64,000 bases of DNA from positions 310,001-374,000 of the forward strand of contig NZ_JAAOIY010000002.1 in assembly GCF_013184495.1 (NCBI RefSeq), written 5' to 3'. A program made the translations under genes and the position numbers. Shown here one piece after another: positions 7,601 through 16,694 of this stretch; within the stretch, counting starts at the first letter, position 1, and every line of letters starts with the position of its first letter. The notes beneath the pieces were generated by a model. The model worked only from the letters and a program-made list of their open reading frames with translations, searched no databases and was not told the origin of the DNA. The DNA comes from Sporosarcina jiandibaonis. Its GTDB lineage: Bacteria; Bacillota; Bacilli; Bacillales_A; Planococcaceae.

Positions 7601-8953
7601 ATGACAAAGTATTTCGGTACGGATGGCGTACGTGGAATTGCAAATGACGAACTAACCCCAGAGCTTGCTTTTAGACTTGGAAGAATTGGGAGTTATGTGT
7701 TAACAAAGGACTCGCAGGAGAAGCCGCGTGTAATTGTGGGTAGAGATACACGTATTTCGGGCTATATGCTTGAAAGTGCTTTAATTGCTGGTATTTTATC
7801 GACAGGTGTAGAAGTTATGACACTCGGCGTTATTAGCACACCCGGCGTCGCTTATTTAACCCGCGTTATGAATGCGAATGGCGGAGTTATGATTTCCGCG
7901 TCACATAATCCGGTTGAAGATAACGGCATTAAATTTTTCGGTGCAGACGGCTACAAACTGACGGAAGAGCAAGAAGAAGAAATTGAGAAATTGCTTAATG
8001 AACAGGAAGATACGTTGCCTCGCCCGACTGGTGCAGATGTCGGTTCTGTAATGGAATATTTTGAAGGCGGCCATAAATATATTCAATACTTGAAACAATC
8101 CGTCGAGGAAGACTTTACGGGTATACACGTAGCCGTTGACTGTGCGCACGGCGCGACTTCTACATTGGCTACACATGTCTTTGCAGATTTAGATGCCGAC
8201 ATTTCAACGATGGGCGCATCTCCAAATGGACTTAATATAAATGATGGGGTGGGTTCGACACATCCTGAAAAGCTCGCTGAATTTGTTGTTGAAAAAGAGG
8301 CGAATATCGGATTGGCATTTGACGGCGATGGAGATCGTCTCATTGCTGTGGACGAGAACGGTAAAATCGTCGATGGCGATCAAATCATGTATATCATCGG
8401 ACGTTACTTGCAATCTGAAGGACGTTTAAAACAGGATACTATCGTTTCCACGATCATGAGTAATCTAGGGTTTTACAAAGCCCTTACTGAACACGGTTTG
8501 ACAAGCGTGAAAACCGCAGTCGGCGATAAATATGTCGTCGAGGAAATGCTGCGAGGCAATTATAATCTTGGCGGAGAACAATCTGGTCATATTATATTCC
8601 TTGACTATAATACGACGGGTGACGGACTTCTAACTGGACTCCAACTCGTGAATATCATGAAAGCAACTGGACGCACATTATCTAGTCTTGCGAGCGAAAT
8701 GACGATTTACCCGCAAGAACTCATCAATGTTCGCGTAACTGATAAAAATGCAGTCACAGCCAATGAACGAGTTGCAAAAATAATTGCTGATGTCGAAACA
8801 GAAATGGCTGGCAACGGTCGAGTTCTCGTTCGTCCTTCAGGTACAGAACCACTCGTTCGCGTAATGGTCGAAGCACCTACAATCGATGACTGTAAACGCT
8901 ATGTAGAACGAATTGTCGCTGTTGTTCAAGCTGAAATGGGTTTGACGGAGTAA
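7601..8953 (+). CDS. glmM: Phosphoglucosamine mutase GlmM
   Basis: 450 residues converting glucosamine-6-phosphate to glucosamine-1-phosphate for UDP-GlcNAc synthesis. Visible motifs: N-terminal YFGTDGVRG, active-site phosphoserine S101 in MISASHNP, metal loop GDGDR, and C-terminal [12 protein letters not shown]. The ATG at 7601 gives the canonical N-terminus and has AGGGAG seven bases upstream; a longer in-frame extension to 7547 has no family support. In B. subtilis glmS with its ribozyme follows; here a terminator and the phosphate transporter follow instead. Confidence 0.95.
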   Translation: MTKYFGTDGVRGIANDELTPELAFRLGRIGSYVLTKDSQEKPRVIVGRDTRISGYMLESALIAGILSTGVEVMTLGVISTPGVAYLTRVMNANGGVMISASHNPVEDNGIKFFGADGYKLTEEQEEEIEKLLNEQEDTLPRPTGADVGSVMEYFEGGHKYIQYLKQSVEEDFTGIHVAVDCAHGATSTLATHVFADLDADISTMGASPNGLNINDGVGSTHPEKLAEFVVEKEANIGLAFDGDGDRLIAVDENGKIVDGDQIMYIIGRYLQSEGRLKQDTIVSTIMSNLGFYKALTEHGLTSVKTAVGDKYVVEEMLRGNYNLGGEQSGHIIFLDYNTTGDGLLTGLQLVNIMKATGRTLSSLASEMTIYPQELINVRVTDKNAVTANERVAKIIADVETEMAGNGRVLVRPSGTEPLVRVMVEAPTIDDCKRYVERIVAVVQAEMGLTE

Positions 8954-8957
8954 TAAC

Positions 8958-9009
8958 AAAAAGCTATCCAATGTGAGCGTGTGCGAGACGCTACTTGGAT
9001 AGCTTTTTT
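8958..9009. terminator. Bidirectional terminator glmM / pstA
   Basis: AAAAAGCTATCCAA pairs with TTGGATAGCTTTTTT around a loop that itself contains GAGCGT/ACGCT; T-runs on both strands serve both convergent units. Confidence 0.9.
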
Positions 9010-9012
9010 CAT

Positions 9013-9897
9013 TTAGTGTTTTTGCTGGAATTTATTCCGAATGATAATTGCAGTTGTGTTTAACAATAATAAAGCGACAAGCAACACAATGATTGTCGCA
9101 GCCGCTAAATTCGCGTACTCTGCAGTAAGGGATGAGTCGAGTGTCCAATAATAAATCTGCATGGGAAGGACTGTAAATTTGTCGAGAATCCCGCCCGGAA
9201 AAGGAATTAATAACGCAGGAATTCCAATAACTACTAACGGCGCGGTTTCACCAATTGCGCGTGATAGCGATAAGATTGCACCCGTTAATATTCCAGGCAG
9301 TGCTACAGGCAAGATGATTTCCTTAATCGTTTGCCACTTCGTCGCGCCCATTCCGTAAGATGCTTCACTTAACGGATTCGGGACCGCTCGAATGGCCTCC
9401 TGGCTTGCGACAATGACAATCGGGAGAATTAGGAGCGACATTGTGAGCCCGCCCGCTAACACGATATTACCGAAATTCATCGCGCGAGCAAATACAGTCA
9501 ATCCTAGAATCCCATATACAATAGAAGGAACTCCAGCTAAGTTTGAAATATTTGTTTGAATGAAACCTTGCAAACGTCCTTTCTTCGCATAAAGTTCCAA
9601 GTAAATTGCTGTTCCGACGCCCAAAAACATGGTGACGGGAGCGACGACGAGCATTAACCAGAATGTCCCCAAAATTGCGCCCATAATCCCCGCGCGTTCA
9701 GGTTGAGTCGACAATTTTCCTGTTATAAAATCGAAATTTAACCACCCAAACCCTTCGGAAAAGACTCGGTAAATTAAAACTGAAAGCACAACGAGACCGA
9801 ATAGAGTAGCCAGTAGAAAGATATATTTGGCAACAGAATTTACCAGTAACCGCATATTCATTCTTCTGCTCATTTTACGCTCTAAGACTTTTTCCAT
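9013..9897 (-). CDS. pstA: Phosphate ABC transporter permease PstA
   Basis: 294 residues with six predicted membrane helices; the cytoplasmic EAA loop is visible as EASYGMGATKWQTIKEIILP. It pairs with PstC to form the phosphate channel. Its ATG lies eight bases after GGAGGAG, and that ribosome binding site overlaps the end of pstC, so the two are translated together. Last gene of the pstS-pstC-pstA transcript. Confidence 0.93.
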   Translation of the reverse strand: MEKVLERKMSRRMNMRLLVNSVAKYIFLLATLFGLVVLSVLIYRVFSEGFGWLNFDFITGKLSTQPERAGIMGAILGTFWLMLVVAPVTMFLGVGTAIYLELYAKKGRLQGFIQTNISNLAGVPSIVYGILGLTVFARAMNFGNIVLAGGLTMSLLILPIVIVASQEAIRAVPNPLSEASYGMGATKWQTIKEIILPVALPGILTGAILSLSRAIGETAPLVVIGIPALLIPFPGGILDKFTVLPMQIYYWTLDSSLTAEYANLAAATIIVLLVALLLLNTTAIIIRNKFQQKH

Positions 9898-9899
9898 TA

Positions 9900-10853
9900 T
9901 TAATACTCCTCCCTATATTTACGGGAAATTGATCTTGCCAATAAATTCATCAGTAGCGTGAATGCAAATAGCGTCATCGCAACAGCATACAGACTGTAAT
10001 AGATTGTGGAGCCTGCTGGTGCATCTCCGCCGGTTACTTCGACGATATAAGCGGTCATCGTTTGCATGGATTGTGTAATGTCGAATGTGAAGTTTTTCGT
10101 GCTTCCGCTAGCAATCGTGACAATCATCGTTTCCCCGATCGCACGAGAGATTCCGAGAACAAAGGAGGCGATGATTCCAGAAAGTGCGGCAGGAATCACA
10201 ATTTTTTTCGTCACCTCTAATTTCGTTGAACCTAACGCTAAAGCACCGTCACGCATCGAATTTGGAACCGAACTCATCGCATCCTCAGACAACGACGCAA
10301 TCATTGGAATGATCATAACGCCCATCACAATACCGGGACTTAAAATGTTTGTTGCTGCAAGCCCAGGTATAATTTCGCGCAGTAGCGGCGTGACGAAAGT
10401 GAATGCGAAGAATCCATAGACAATTGTGGGAATCCCCGCGAGGATTTCAAGTAAAGGCTTAACCGTTTTTCTAACCTTATCAGACGCATATTCACTCAAA
10501 TAGATTGCAGACATTAAACCGATAGGGGCGGCAACTGCCATAGCGATGAGTGAAGATGTGACCGTACCGACAATAAGCGGCAGGACACCAAATTGCGGTG
10601 TTTGACTAAGCGGTTTTAACACAGTACCAGTAAAAAATTCTGCCATTGGCACCCGTTTAAAAAACTCGATCGTTTCCGATAACAATGTGTAGATGATACC
10701 CGCGGTTGTTAAGATCGATATTGATGCTATTAGAAATAGAAATATTGGAATAGCTCTTTCGAACATTTCTTTGAAATTTCTTGAGCGCTGCTTTTGTTCG
10801 ATTAATTCCCTGATGCCAATCTCTTTTCTTGCGATTTCATTCTTAATAGGCAT
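9900..10853 (-). CDS. pstC: Phosphate ABC transporter permease PstC
   Basis: 317 residues with six membrane helices and an EAA loop (DGALALGSTKLEVTKKIVIP). An unusual basic cytoplasmic N-terminus (~residues 1-35, rich in K, R, E) precedes helix 1. The ATG at 10853 is chosen because AAAGGAG lies about eleven bases before it; a longer frame to 10889 would bury that site. Partner of PstA in high-affinity phosphate uptake. Confidence 0.92.
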   Translation of the reverse strand: MPIKNEIARKEIGIRELIEQKQRSRNFKEMFERAIPIFLFLIASISILTTAGIIYTLLSETIEFFKRVPMAEFFTGTVLKPLSQTPQFGVLPLIVGTVTSSLIAMAVAAPIGLMSAIYLSEYASDKVRKTVKPLLEILAGIPTIVYGFFAFTFVTPLLREIIPGLAATNILSPGIVMGVMIIPMIASLSEDAMSSVPNSMRDGALALGSTKLEVTKKIVIPAALSGIIASFVLGISRAIGETMIVTIASGSTKNFTFDITQSMQTMTAYIVEVTGGDAPAGSTIYYSLYAVAMTLFAFTLLMNLLARSISRKYREEY

Positions 10854-10887
10854 TGCACAGAGCACTCCTTTATCATTTATAAGGTGC

Positions 10888-10924
10888 AAGAAGATGAGGG
10901 CATGGGAAGCGCGCTCATCTTCTT
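10888..10924 (-). other. Intercistronic stem-loop between pstS and pstC
   Basis: AAGAAGATGAG pairs perfectly with CTCATCTTCTT. No U-run follows on the minus strand, so it is better read as an mRNA-stabilising or processing hairpin that raises pstS over pstC-pstA than as a terminator. Confidence 0.6.
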
Positions 10925-10934
10925 TTAGAGATTT

Positions 10935-11954
10935 TTAGTTTTTTAATCCATCCAAGTATTCAACGCCTTCTTTGACTTCCTCATCCGGAATTGGTGCGAA
11001 TCCAGTTTCTCCGGCAAAGTTATTGATATTGTGCATCAAATAAATCGCGTAATCTAGAACTTGAGGTTTTTCTGTTGCATGTTGAACGTTCAAATATGTG
11101 AAGACTGGCCGAGTAAACTGCGCATAGTCGCCGTCTTCCGAAATAGTATCGAGCGATGGTTCTACCGCGCCGCTCCCGAAATCTACATGAACTGCTTCTA
11201 ATTTGTCTTTATTATTGACGTAGTACCCAAATCCGAAGAATGCAATTCCATTAACGTCTTCAGCTACTAAGTTAACGAGTGTAGAATAATCTTGTTGTAG
11301 ATTTACAGTGTCAACGAGATCTTGTTTTTCTAAAATGGTTTCATAGAAGAACTCATACGTTCCGTGGTTTTCGTTCGGCCCCATAGGCTTGATTTCTTCA
11401 TCAGGCCAACTCGGGTCAAGATCCGACCATTTTTTAACACCGCTGTCAGCTTTGAATATGCTAATGAGCTGTTCGGGAGTCATTTCTTTAGCCCAGTCAT
11501 TTTCTTTGTTAATGACAAAGGTTAAGCCGTCTAATGCAACTTTTAATTCTTTTACTTCAATACCTAAATCTTTTGCTTCAGCTGCTTCTTCATCTTTTAT
11601 TTGACGGGATGCGTCATTAAAGTCTGTTCCGTCTTTAACTAAAAACTTCTTGAATCCTGCACTTGTTCCCGCACGACTAACTTCAACAGATACATTTTCT
11701 TGTTCATTTATCATGTATTCTTCAGCGATTCTAGCCATCAACGGATAAACTGTTCCAGATCCATCAATCACAACGCTTCCTTCTAGCTTTTCGGAGTTAC
11801 TGTTATCTTTAGACTCTTCGTTGTTACTTTTAGACTCTTCGTTGTTACCTTTAGATTGTTCGTCATTATTTGCTTTCGGTTCAGCTCCACATGCGGCAAT
11901 AACTGCTGCAAGAGCTGCGATAGCTAGGAATAAAAGATACTTTTTCAATTTCAT
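10935..11954 (-). CDS. pstS: Phosphate-binding lipoprotein PstS
   Basis: 339 residues: signal peptide with lipobox AVIAAC (cysteine ~22), an N/S/E/K-rich linker with imperfect NNEESK repeats (residues ~28-56) and a periplasmic-binding-protein fold. VIDGSGTVYPL and RAGTSAGFKKF are typical phosphate-contacting loops of PstS. It is anchored outside the membrane and delivers phosphate to PstC-PstA. It has its own promoter with a Pho box. Confidence 0.94.
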   Translation of the reverse strand: MKLKKYLLFLAIAALAAVIAACGAEPKANNDEQSKGNNEESKSNNEESKDNSNSEKLEGSVVIDGSGTVYPLMARIAEEYMINEQENVSVEVSRAGTSAGFKKFLVKDGTDFNDASRQIKDEEAAEAKDLGIEVKELKVALDGLTFVINKENDWAKEMTPEQLISIFKADSGVKKWSDLDPSWPDEEIKPMGPNENHGTYEFFYETILEKQDLVDTVNLQQDYSTLVNLVAEDVNGIAFFGFGYYVNNKDKLEAVHVDFGSGAVEPSLDTISEDGDYAQFTRPVFTYLNVQHATEKPQVLDYAIYLMHNINNFAGETGFAPIPDEEVKEGVEYLDGLKN

Positions 11955-12013
11955 TTGAATAGTCCTCCTCTTAATCTCTGTTTTAGTAGAAAGATTTGCT
12001 CTTTCTAATTTTT

Positions 12014-12067
12014 AGTATAAAGAGTGATTGTTAAGCTAGTATGTGTTTAATGTAAACATTTTGTAAA
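12014..12067 (-). promoter_or_regulatory. Pho box and -10 of pstS-pstC-pstA
   Basis: On the minus strand four repeats lie exactly 11 bp apart: TTTACA (12067), TTTACA (12056), CACATA (12045) and TTAACA (12034). Nine bases after the last comes -10 TATACT (12019-12014). This is the layout known for PhoP-activated promoters in Bacillus, where the box takes the place of the -35. Confidence 0.85.
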
Positions 12068-12091
12068 TAAGGAGATAAAAGTAAAATGAAT

Positions 12092-12144
12092 AACACCGTC
12101 TTTTATTCGAGGAGATAGGAACTTCTCGAATAAAAGACGGTGTT
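12092..12144 (-). other. Long stem-loop between pstB and pstS
   Basis: Perfect 20-bp arms (12092-12111 and 12125-12144) extendable to 23 bp with one G-U, loop of about seven to thirteen bases. The T-run after it on the minus strand is poor. It may terminate pstB partially or protect the message. Confidence 0.7.
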
Positions 12145-12150
12145 TGATTG

Positions 12151-12969
12151 TTAGCCGAACCGGCCGTTTATATAGTCATTCGTTAGGTGGTCCGTAGGGT
12201 TATTAAAGATTGTGGATGTTTGATCGCATTCAATAATTTCACCATTTAGAAAAAACGCTGTACGGTCTGAAATCCGCGCTGCTTGTTGCATATTGTGTGT
12301 GACGATTGCGATTGTTACATCGTTTTTAATCGTATTTATTAGCTCTTCCACTTTGTGCGTCGAAACTGGATCTAAGGCGGAAGTAGGTTCATCCATCAAT
12401 ATGACTTCAGGATCAATCGCGAGACAGCGAGCGATGCAAAGTCGTTGTTGTTGCCCGCCGGAAAGCCCATAAGCACTTTTGTGAAGGCGGTCTTTCACTT
12501 CATCCCAAAGGGCAGCTTTTCGCAAACTATCTTCGACGATATTATCGATCATCGCCTTGGTTCGAATTCCATGAATTTTAGGCCCGAATGCGACATTTTC
12601 ATAAATCGATTTAGGGAAGGGATTTGGTTTTTGAAAAACCATGCCCACTTTAGACCGAAGCATTTCAACAGGCATCGCTTTTCCGAGAATGTTTTTTCCT
12701 TTGAATGTAACGTGTCCAGATATAGATACATCAGGAACCATTTCAACCATTCGATTCAGGGTCTTTAAATAAGTTGACTTCCCGCAACCGGATGGACCGA
12801 TAATTGCGGTTACTTCTTTTTCATTAATGGAAAGATCGATATTCTTCAGTGCATGCGTAGCCCCGTACCAAAGATTCAATCCGTTCGTTTCATAAACAGG
12901 TTTTCTCCAGTTCGCATTGTCCATCAGTCGAAGTTGTATAGCTTCTTTATGCTCACTCATTAATGTCAT
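12151..12969 (-). CDS. pstB: Phosphate ABC transporter ATPase PstB
   Basis: 272 residues. Walker [11 protein letters not shown]-loop in [16 protein letters not shown], signature LSGGQQQRL, Walker [14 protein letters not shown] and the switch histidine in [16 protein letters not shown] are all intact. It powers phosphate import through PstC-PstA. The ATG at 12969 is six bases after GGAGG. Unusually it is first in the cluster, separated from pstS by 196 bases, and has its own Pho box; in B. subtilis pstB genes come last. Confidence 0.95.
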   Translation of the reverse strand: MTLMSEHKEAIQLRLMDNANWRKPVYETNGLNLWYGATHALKNIDLSINEKEVTAIIGPSGCGKSTYLKTLNRMVEMVPDVSISGHVTFKGKNILGKAMPVEMLRSKVGMVFQKPNPFPKSIYENVAFGPKIHGIRTKAMIDNIVEDSLRKAALWDEVKDRLHKSAYGLSGGQQQRLCIARCLAIDPEVILMDEPTSALDPVSTHKVEELINTIKNDVTIAIVTHNMQQAARISDRTAFFLNGEIIECDQTSTIFNNPTDHLTNDYINGRFG

Positions 12970-13000
12970 GAGAATCCTCCATTCGATTTATCTAGTACTA

Positions 13001-13054
13001 ATAATACAGATGGATTGTTAAGGAAGTATAAAGGAGGTGTAAAGATTTTGTAAA
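13001..13054 (-). promoter_or_regulatory. Pho box and -10 of pstB
   Basis: Four 11-bp-phased repeats on the minus strand: TTTACA (13054), TTTACA (13043), TTTATA (13032) and TTAACA (13021), then nine bases and -10 TATTAT (13006-13001). Geometry identical to the pstS box. Confidence 0.85.
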
Positions 13055-13171
13055 TTGGAGTGGATGTCCGTCAGATAATACGCGATATAAGAAGCTTTAT
13101 CATGTATATCTGTACGATTGATACATATATCCGCAACGCAATACTTAATGCCTACCCAATCGAATCAAATC

Positions 13172-13203
13172 AAAAAAAGAACCCCACTAATCAAAGTGGA
13201 GTC
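13172..13203 (-). terminator. ytoQ terminator
   Basis: On the minus strand CTCCACT pairs with AGTGGGG (one G-U), followed by TTC and seven T. Confidence 0.8.
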
Positions 13204-13213
13204 CTGAAAATCT

Positions 13214-13654
13214 TCATTCAAATATATAATGAAGTGCCTTAATCGCTTGGTCGACCGTCTCAACAGTAGCATGCGCTTTACGCGACAATTCTTTCAACGC
13301 ATGGTGATGTGCTTCTTGACGAATAAGAAGAAGCGGTTTTCCGTATGCAACAGCAGCGCTTGCATCCATCGCAGTATTCCACTGCTTGTACTTTTCGCCG
13401 AACAAAGCGATGACAAGATCAGCCTTCTTCATTAGAATTTCAGTTCTTAAATTATTAAAGTTCGAAGCCGTCGCATCTTTATAGATGGCATTTGGCTGCT
13501 CACCTAAAATTTCTTCTCCGATATTATCGGAACGGTCGTGATCTTCCATCGGACCGACGAAGTCAATGGGCAAATTTAAAGCTGTAGCTTTCACTTTGAC
13601 TTCTTCTCGCCACGCACTATGAATTTCTCCTGCTAAATAAACAGTTAATCTCAA
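13214..13654 (-). CDS. ytoQ: YtoQ family protein
   Basis: 146 residues, close to the ~148 of B. subtilis YtoQ. The N-terminal VYLAGEIHSAWREEV and the central KKADLVIALFGEKYKQWN are characteristic. The fold resembles nucleoside 2-deoxyribosyltransferase-like proteins (Rossmann-type), but no reaction is established for the family. Monocistronic, with its own terminator; convergent with nothing and divergent from the amidohydrolase. Confidence 0.88.
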   Translation of the reverse strand: MRLTVYLAGEIHSAWREEVKVKATALNLPIDFVGPMEDHDRSDNIGEEILGEQPNAIYKDATASNFNNLRTEILMKKADLVIALFGEKYKQWNTAMDASAAVAYGKPLLLIRQEAHHHALKELSRKAHATVETVDQAIKALHYIFE

Positions 13655-13762
13655 TGAAATCCCTCCAATATATTTCTACTATAATTGTAGCATTTTTTTC
13701 GCGGCCGTTGCAGAGGATTGCCCGAAAGTTTAGACTATATAAATAGATAGGGGGAATTGTAC

Positions 13763-15343
13763 ATGAAAACAGTATGGCATAACGGCACGATGTATACGAT
13801 GAGTTTTGAAGGCGATAAAGTCGAGGCGCTCCTTACAGAAGGGGGGAAAATTATCGCGGTTGGAACCTATGAGGAATTAGAAGGGCAGGCGGGTAAAGAA
13901 ATCGATTTAAAAGGGGCGGTTCTCTATCCGGGATTTGTCGATAGCCATATGCATATGATCGGGCATGGTGAAAAGCTACTTAGTCTTGATTTAGCAAAAG
14001 CAAAGTCAGCGGATGAAATGATGGCCATGCTTCACGCTGCGCATAAAGATCTATCGCCGGATGAGTGGTTTGTGGGGGAAGGTTGGAACGAAAATAATTT
14101 TCCGGATAAAAGAATTCCCCGAGCGAGCGAACTCGATAAGGTCACGGATTCTCCAATGGTATTGAAAAGGACATGCCGCCATGCAGTCCTCGCAAACTCA
14201 AAAGCTCTCGAACTCGCTGGAATTACGAAAGACACCGCAAATCCTGAAGACGGCGTTATCGAACGCGATGAAAACGGCGAAGCAACGGGCTATCTTCATG
14301 AAGGCGCTCAGGACCTGTTGCTGAATTTACTGCCGGAACCAACAGTAGAATCGTTGACAAAAGCTTTAACAAAATCCGTCGATGACCTGGTCGCTCTGGG
14401 ATTAACCGGCGCAGTGACAGATGATCTCGGTTATTACGGCGATTACACGAAACCGCTTCAAGCGTTTAAAAATGTGATCAGCGAACAGCGGAAGTTTCGT
14501 GCTCATTTACTAAGAAGATCCCCGGTATTCGAACAATTAATGGAGGAAAAGGCAACTTACGATGAACCGTGGATTACGCCCGGTGAGATGAAGTTCTTCA
14601 TCGACGGAGCGCTTGGTGGAAAAACCGCGCTATTGAGCAAGCCGTATTCGGATACGCCTGAAACATCTGGGGTGGCAGTCCTTACTGATGAAGAGATTGA
14701 AGAACTTGTTAAGTTAGCGAGGAAATACGATGAAGCGATAGCTGTCCATGTCATTGGGGACGCAGCAGTTGAAAAGGCACTAGATGCCATTGAAAAACAT
14801 CCTGTTCCTGAAGGGAAGCGCGACAGATTGATTCATGTGAATGTGTTGCGTGACGATTTGGTTGCGCGAATGGAAAAGTTGCCAGTCATTCTTGATCTAC
14901 AACCGGTATTTGTATCGTCAGATTTCCCTTGGGCGATGGACCGGTTAGGCGAAGACCGCCTGGACTGGGCATACGCTTGGAAAAAGTTGATCGACCGCGG
15001 ATTCATTTGCGGCGGCGGTTCGGATGCGCCGGTTGAAGAAGCGGATCCTTTACTCGGAATCTATGCCGCTGCAACTCGGCGAAAACCAGGTGAGACCCAT
15101 GAAGGCTATTTGCCTACTGAAAAACTTAGTCGTTTCGAATCGGTTCATTTATTTACAGCGGGAAGTGTCGCCACTATCGGAAAAGGCGATGTGCGCGGGA
15201 AACTCGGGGAAAACTTCGATGCCGATTTCACGATTCTCGACACCGATTTATTCGCTGTTGAAGATGAAGGGATAATTGCTGCGAAGGTTGTAATGACTGT
15301 GGTTGCAGGCGAAATTGTTTATGAAAAAGTGAAAAGCAGATGA
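13763..15343 (+). CDS. Amidohydrolase (YtcJ-like, Amidohydro_3)
   Basis: 526 residues of a metal-dependent amidohydrolase. Metal ligands visible: H62 and H64 in FVDSHMHM, a histidine in AIAVHVIGDAA, and the catalytic aspartate in GGGSDAPVE. The two halves of the small beta-sandwich domain are the N-terminus (TVWHNGTMYTM) and C-terminus (DADFTILDTD). The family hydrolyses amide or imine bonds of small molecules; the substrate cannot be read from sequence. ATG at 13763 has GGGGG eight bases upstream; a TTG two codons earlier is less well placed. Confidence 0.88.
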   Translation: MKTVWHNGTMYTMSFEGDKVEALLTEGGKIIAVGTYEELEGQAGKEIDLKGAVLYPGFVDSHMHMIGHGEKLLSLDLAKAKSADEMMAMLHAAHKDLSPDEWFVGEGWNENNFPDKRIPRASELDKVTDSPMVLKRTCRHAVLANSKALELAGITKDTANPEDGVIERDENGEATGYLHEGAQDLLLNLLPEPTVESLTKALTKSVDDLVALGLTGAVTDDLGYYGDYTKPLQAFKNVISEQRKFRAHLLRRSPVFEQLMEEKATYDEPWITPGEMKFFIDGALGGKTALLSKPYSDTPETSGVAVLTDEEIEELVKLARKYDEAIAVHVIGDAAVEKALDAIEKHPVPEGKRDRLIHVNVLRDDLVARMEKLPVILDLQPVFVSSDFPWAMDRLGEDRLDWAYAWKKLIDRGFICGGGSDAPVEEADPLLGIYAAATRRKPGETHEGYLPTEKLSRFESVHLFTAGSVATIGKGDVRGKLGENFDADFTILDTDLFAVEDEGIIAAKVVMTVVAGEIVYEKVKSR

Positions 15344-15364
15344 ATTGATTTAATAATCGAACCC

Positions 15365-15393
15365 TTGTTACTTTTCGGCCACTTTGGTAAACT
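15365..15393 (+). promoter_or_regulatory. SigA-type promoter of the ABC exporter operon
   Basis: TTGTTA at 15365, 17-bp spacer, TAAACT at 15388-15393. Confidence 0.55.
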
Positions 15394-15417
15394 AGTAAAA
15401 AATAGGGAGTAGATAGA

Positions 15418-15450
15418 ATGTTGAAAACCCTAGAACTAAAGTTAGGTTAG
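15418..15450 (+). CDS. Possible ten-codon leader ORF
   Basis: ATG at 15418 with GGGAG about nine bases upstream encodes MLKTLELKLG and stops twelve bases before the permease start. It may be a translated leader or chance. No family can be assigned to so short a peptide. Confidence 0.2.
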   Translation: MLKTLELKLG

Positions 15451-15461
15451 GGGAGGCTAGG

Positions 15462-16667
15462 ATGAATCGATTCTTTGTAAAACATGAGTTCATGCTCATG
15501 CGAAAAAGTAAAAAGAATAATATGTTCATTGTATTTTTAGCTGCATTGGTTTTTAGTTATTGTTTTATCGTTTTGCCAAATCAGGAAACAATCGACACGA
15601 TAGATGTCGATGAATTGAAGGTTCTCGTCTCAGACACAAAGGCTTCCCAAGAAAGCAGGGAAGCCAGAGGCGCGACGGGAATCATCCAATTTATTGGCAT
15701 GTCGGCCTATGCGCAAGATGAATATAAAAATAAAGTTCGTAACGCGATGGTTCATGCGTTCGAAAATGAGGAATATACTCGGTATTTACGTTTTAAAATC
15801 CTGAACATAGATTCAATGGCTTTTATAGAGGACAAGACATTATTTCCGAAGTCACCTTTTCCGCACAAGGATCGTTCAAATCTATTGCAGCAAATGAATT
15901 TACGCTATGACAGCTATTTAACTAGTGATCTTCCAGTTTCTAATGAAATAATTGAGCAAAAGACAGCGCTTCAGGTTTTGTCGAATTTATTGTTAAGTCC
16001 CATGATTTACTTAATCTTTTTTTGCGCAATTTATTTCGGTAGTGATGTGCTCGTGCGAGATCGAAAAAACCCGACAGTTTTACAAGGGATCCCCTTATCT
16101 TGGTACCGTCTTATCAATCTTAAAACATTCGTGGCATTTTCTTATACGATGCTAGTGCTATTAGCGCTATTCATTGCCGGAATGACCGCATTAACATTCC
16201 AAAATGGTTTCGGTTATTTTGATATACAAATTCCTGTGCTAGTTCCGGGCAGTGAAGTCGATTTCATGGACTCTGAAATGATTTCGATTGGGAAATTCCT
16301 GTTACTTGCAATAGGTTTCATCCCGATTCTTGTGTACTTATTTATTAGGTTGAATATGGTATTAAGTTTGGTGTTGAAGAACGAATGGCTTGTCCTTCTT
16401 GTCAGTTCGCTCATTCTTTTTTCTGAACGCCTTTACTTCACAAGAACATTAAGAGATATTTTCGGTGTTGAAATCAGCCATTTCCCTCAGACTTATTTTG
16501 AGTTTGGAAAGGTAATCACTGGCGCAAAAAACTTTTTGGTGAATCTAGAAACGATTACTTATTCAAAAGGCTATCTTTTATTTATCATTTCAATCGTTAT
16601 TATTGAGTTCTTGCTTGTTCTTATTGCTCGAATTGTAAACAAACAGCGTTTTTATCAAACAAACTGA
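15462..16667 (+). CDS. ABC-2-type exporter permease 1
   Basis: 401 residues: a membrane helix at about 22-38, an extracytoplasmic region of ~140 residues, then five or six helices (about 175-395). This one-plus-five topology with a large loop after helix 1 is that of ABC-2 exporters (drug, lantibiotic-immunity and similar families). It starts an operon of two permeases, one ATPase and one lipoprotein. I do not recognise a named subfamily and no substrate can be inferred. GGGGAGG lies six bases before the ATG. Confidence 0.75.
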   Translation: MNRFFVKHEFMLMRKSKKNNMFIVFLAALVFSYCFIVLPNQETIDTIDVDELKVLVSDTKASQESREARGATGIIQFIGMSAYAQDEYKNKVRNAMVHAFENEEYTRYLRFKILNIDSMAFIEDKTLFPKSPFPHKDRSNLLQQMNLRYDSYLTSDLPVSNEIIEQKTALQVLSNLLLSPMIYLIFFCAIYFGSDVLVRDRKNPTVLQGIPLSWYRLINLKTFVAFSYTMLVLLALFIAGMTALTFQNGFGYFDIQIPVLVPGSEVDFMDSEMISIGKFLLLAIGFIPILVYLFIRLNMVLSLVLKNEWLVLLVSSLILFSERLYFTRTLRDIFGVEISHFPQTYFEFGKVITGAKNFLVNLETITYSKGYLLFIISIVIIEFLLVLIARIVNKQRFYQTN

Positions 16668-16694
16668 CGCCTTTTTGGAAGAAAGGAAACGATT

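Noticed and set aside
9013..15343. Prophage or integrated element
   Set aside because: No integrase, transposase, attachment repeats or phage structural genes were seen here or elsewhere in the window.
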